In this document: piece after piece, positions 5,802-6,314 of the stretch | How the letters are laid out: every line of letters begins with the position of its first letter | Numbering within the stretch: position 1 is the stretch's first letter | DNA from: an uncultured Collinsella sp. | Lineage (GTDB): Bacteria > Actinomycetota > Coriobacteriia > Coriobacteriales > Coriobacteriaceae | Assembly (NCBI GenBank): GCA_900548495.1 | Contig: URKT01000103.1 | Span: forward strand, 1-6,314 | Direction of reading: 5' to 3' | Length of the DNA: 6,314 bases | Notes under the pieces: generated by a model | The model's database searches: none | Seen by the model: only the letters and a program-made list of their open reading frames with translations | Told to the model about the DNA's origin: nothing | Program-made: the position numbers and the translations under genes

Positions 5802-6277
5802 ATGGCAGCAACGGATATCGAGCGCGGGCTCTCGACCGCCGAGGTCGAGGAGCGCATCGCCGCCGGTAAGATCAACCGCAACATGGAGCTCAAGACCAAG
5901 TCGGTCCGCGAGCTCATCATCGAGAACCTCTGCACGCTGTTCAACTTGATCAACGTGGTCTTGGCGATTTTGGTGTTGCTGACCGGTTCGTTTAAGAACC
6001 TGACGTTCCTGTTCGTGGTGTTCTTGAACACGGCAATTGGCGTCATTCAGTCCATGCGTTCCAAGCGGATGGTCGACAAGCTTACGCTGCTCACCTCTAA
6101 GAAGGCCATCGCGGTGCGCGACGGCGCCGAGGTGGAGCTCGACCTGGACCAGATCGTGCTCGACGATATCATTCGCCTGGGTCGCGGTGACCAGATTCCG
6201 GCCGACGCCGTGGTAGTGTCGGGTGAGGCGCTCGTTAACGAGAGCCTGCTGACGGGCGAGAGCGACCTCATCAAGAA
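5802..6277 (+). CDS. Cation-transporting P-type ATPase, N-terminal part (CtpE-like)
   Basis: A membrane ion pump of the P-type ATPase superfamily, cut by the adapter after 158 full codons of what is usually an 800-900-residue protein. The order fits the family: a cytoplasmic N-terminal segment with GLSTAEVEERIAAGKIN (9-25), two hydrophobic segments at about 44-61 and 66-81, then QSMRSKRMVDKL (83-94) and the start of the actuator domain with VLDDIIRLGRGDQIPAD (119-135) and NESLLTGES (146-154), where TGES is the dephosphorylation motif. The pattern resembles actinobacterial CtpE (calcium uptake), but the ion-binding helices and DKTGT phosphorylation site are beyond the edge, so the substrate is unknown. 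ATG at 5802 has a weak GGGA six bases upstream; in-frame ATG 5790 and GTG 5787 are alternatives without a ribosome site. No clear promoter fits between the tRNA terminator and this start. Confidence 0.88.
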
Positions 6278-6314
6278 CTGTCTCTTATACACATCTGACG
6301 CTGCCGACGACGGA
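6278..6314 (-). other. Nextera Read 1 adapter plus start of an i5 index (artefact)
   Basis: Bases 6278-6296 (CTGTCTCTTATACACATCT) are the reverse complement of the Tn5 mosaic end and 6297-6310 (GACGCTGCCGACGA) the reverse complement of the full Read 1 tail. The last four bases, CGGA, occupy the position of the i5 index read in reverse; from memory they fit index S511, but four bases are weak evidence. Genomic sequence ends at 6277. The adapter would add false codons to the ATPase reading frame. Confidence 0.98.

Noticed and set aside
5669..6046. Minus-strand frame of 125 codons opposite the tRNA end and the ATPase
   Set aside because: It reads through the antisense of a tRNA, a terminator and a well-supported P-type ATPase. 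Phrases such as GAPCWIRTNGLLLRR come from the tRNA antisense and are common spurious annotations.
1..6314. Perfect 32-bp terminal inverted repeats suggesting a transposon or linear replicon
   Set aside because: The repeats are exactly the Nextera adapter with the engineered Tn5 mosaic end, and no transposase or replication gene is present.

Overview
The window is a GC-rich metagenome-type contig, dominated by GC-ending codons, carrying chromosomal housekeeping DNA. The proteins look like those of Coriobacteriia (high-GC gut Actinomycetota such as Collinsella): a chorismate synthase with GQSHS/GHFSGR motifs, a Clostridia-like EPSP synthase, a type I-beta DAHP synthase and a CtpE-like P-type ATPase. 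This assignment is inferred from remembered family patterns, not from a search. Both ends are artificial: bases 1-32 and 6278-6314 are untrimmed Nextera (Tn5) adapter, so the genomic insert is 33-6277 and both outermost genes are cut by the adapter rather than by biology.

Bases 33-5446, minus strand, hold a tight aromatic amino acid operon transcribed right to left: aroF (DAHP synthase) - tyrA (prephenate dehydrogenase) - aroB (dehydroquinate synthase) - aroA (EPSP synthase) - aroC (chorismate synthase, last ~25-40 residues missing). aroF-tyrA is 3 nt apart, tyrA-aroB 36 nt, aroB-aroA overlap by 7 nt and aroA-aroC is 1 nt apart. Each gene has its own Shine-Dalgarno sequence, often inside the end of the previous gene. 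Together they encode steps 1, 2, 6 and 7 of the shikimate pathway plus the tyrosine-branch dehydrogenase. Steps 3-5 (aroD, aroE, aroK) and chorismate mutase are not in the window and could lie beyond aroC or elsewhere.

Bases 5447-5649 form a divergent intergenic region. On the minus strand it holds a -10-like TATAAT, a strong hairpin followed by five T (a possible leader terminator for the aro operon) and an upstream 6-8-6 inverted repeat. On the plus strand it holds the promoter of a tRNA gene.

Bases 5650-5726 encode tRNA-Arg(CCG) with an encoded CCA end, followed by a clear intrinsic terminator (5738-5770). From 5802 to the right edge runs the N-terminal part (158 full codons) of a cation-transporting P-type ATPase, broken off just after the TGES motif of its actuator domain.

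I see no mobile element, CRISPR array, defence system or clearly novel system. The most interesting biological signal is the possible attenuator in the aroF leader; the most important practical one is the adapter sequence at both ends.
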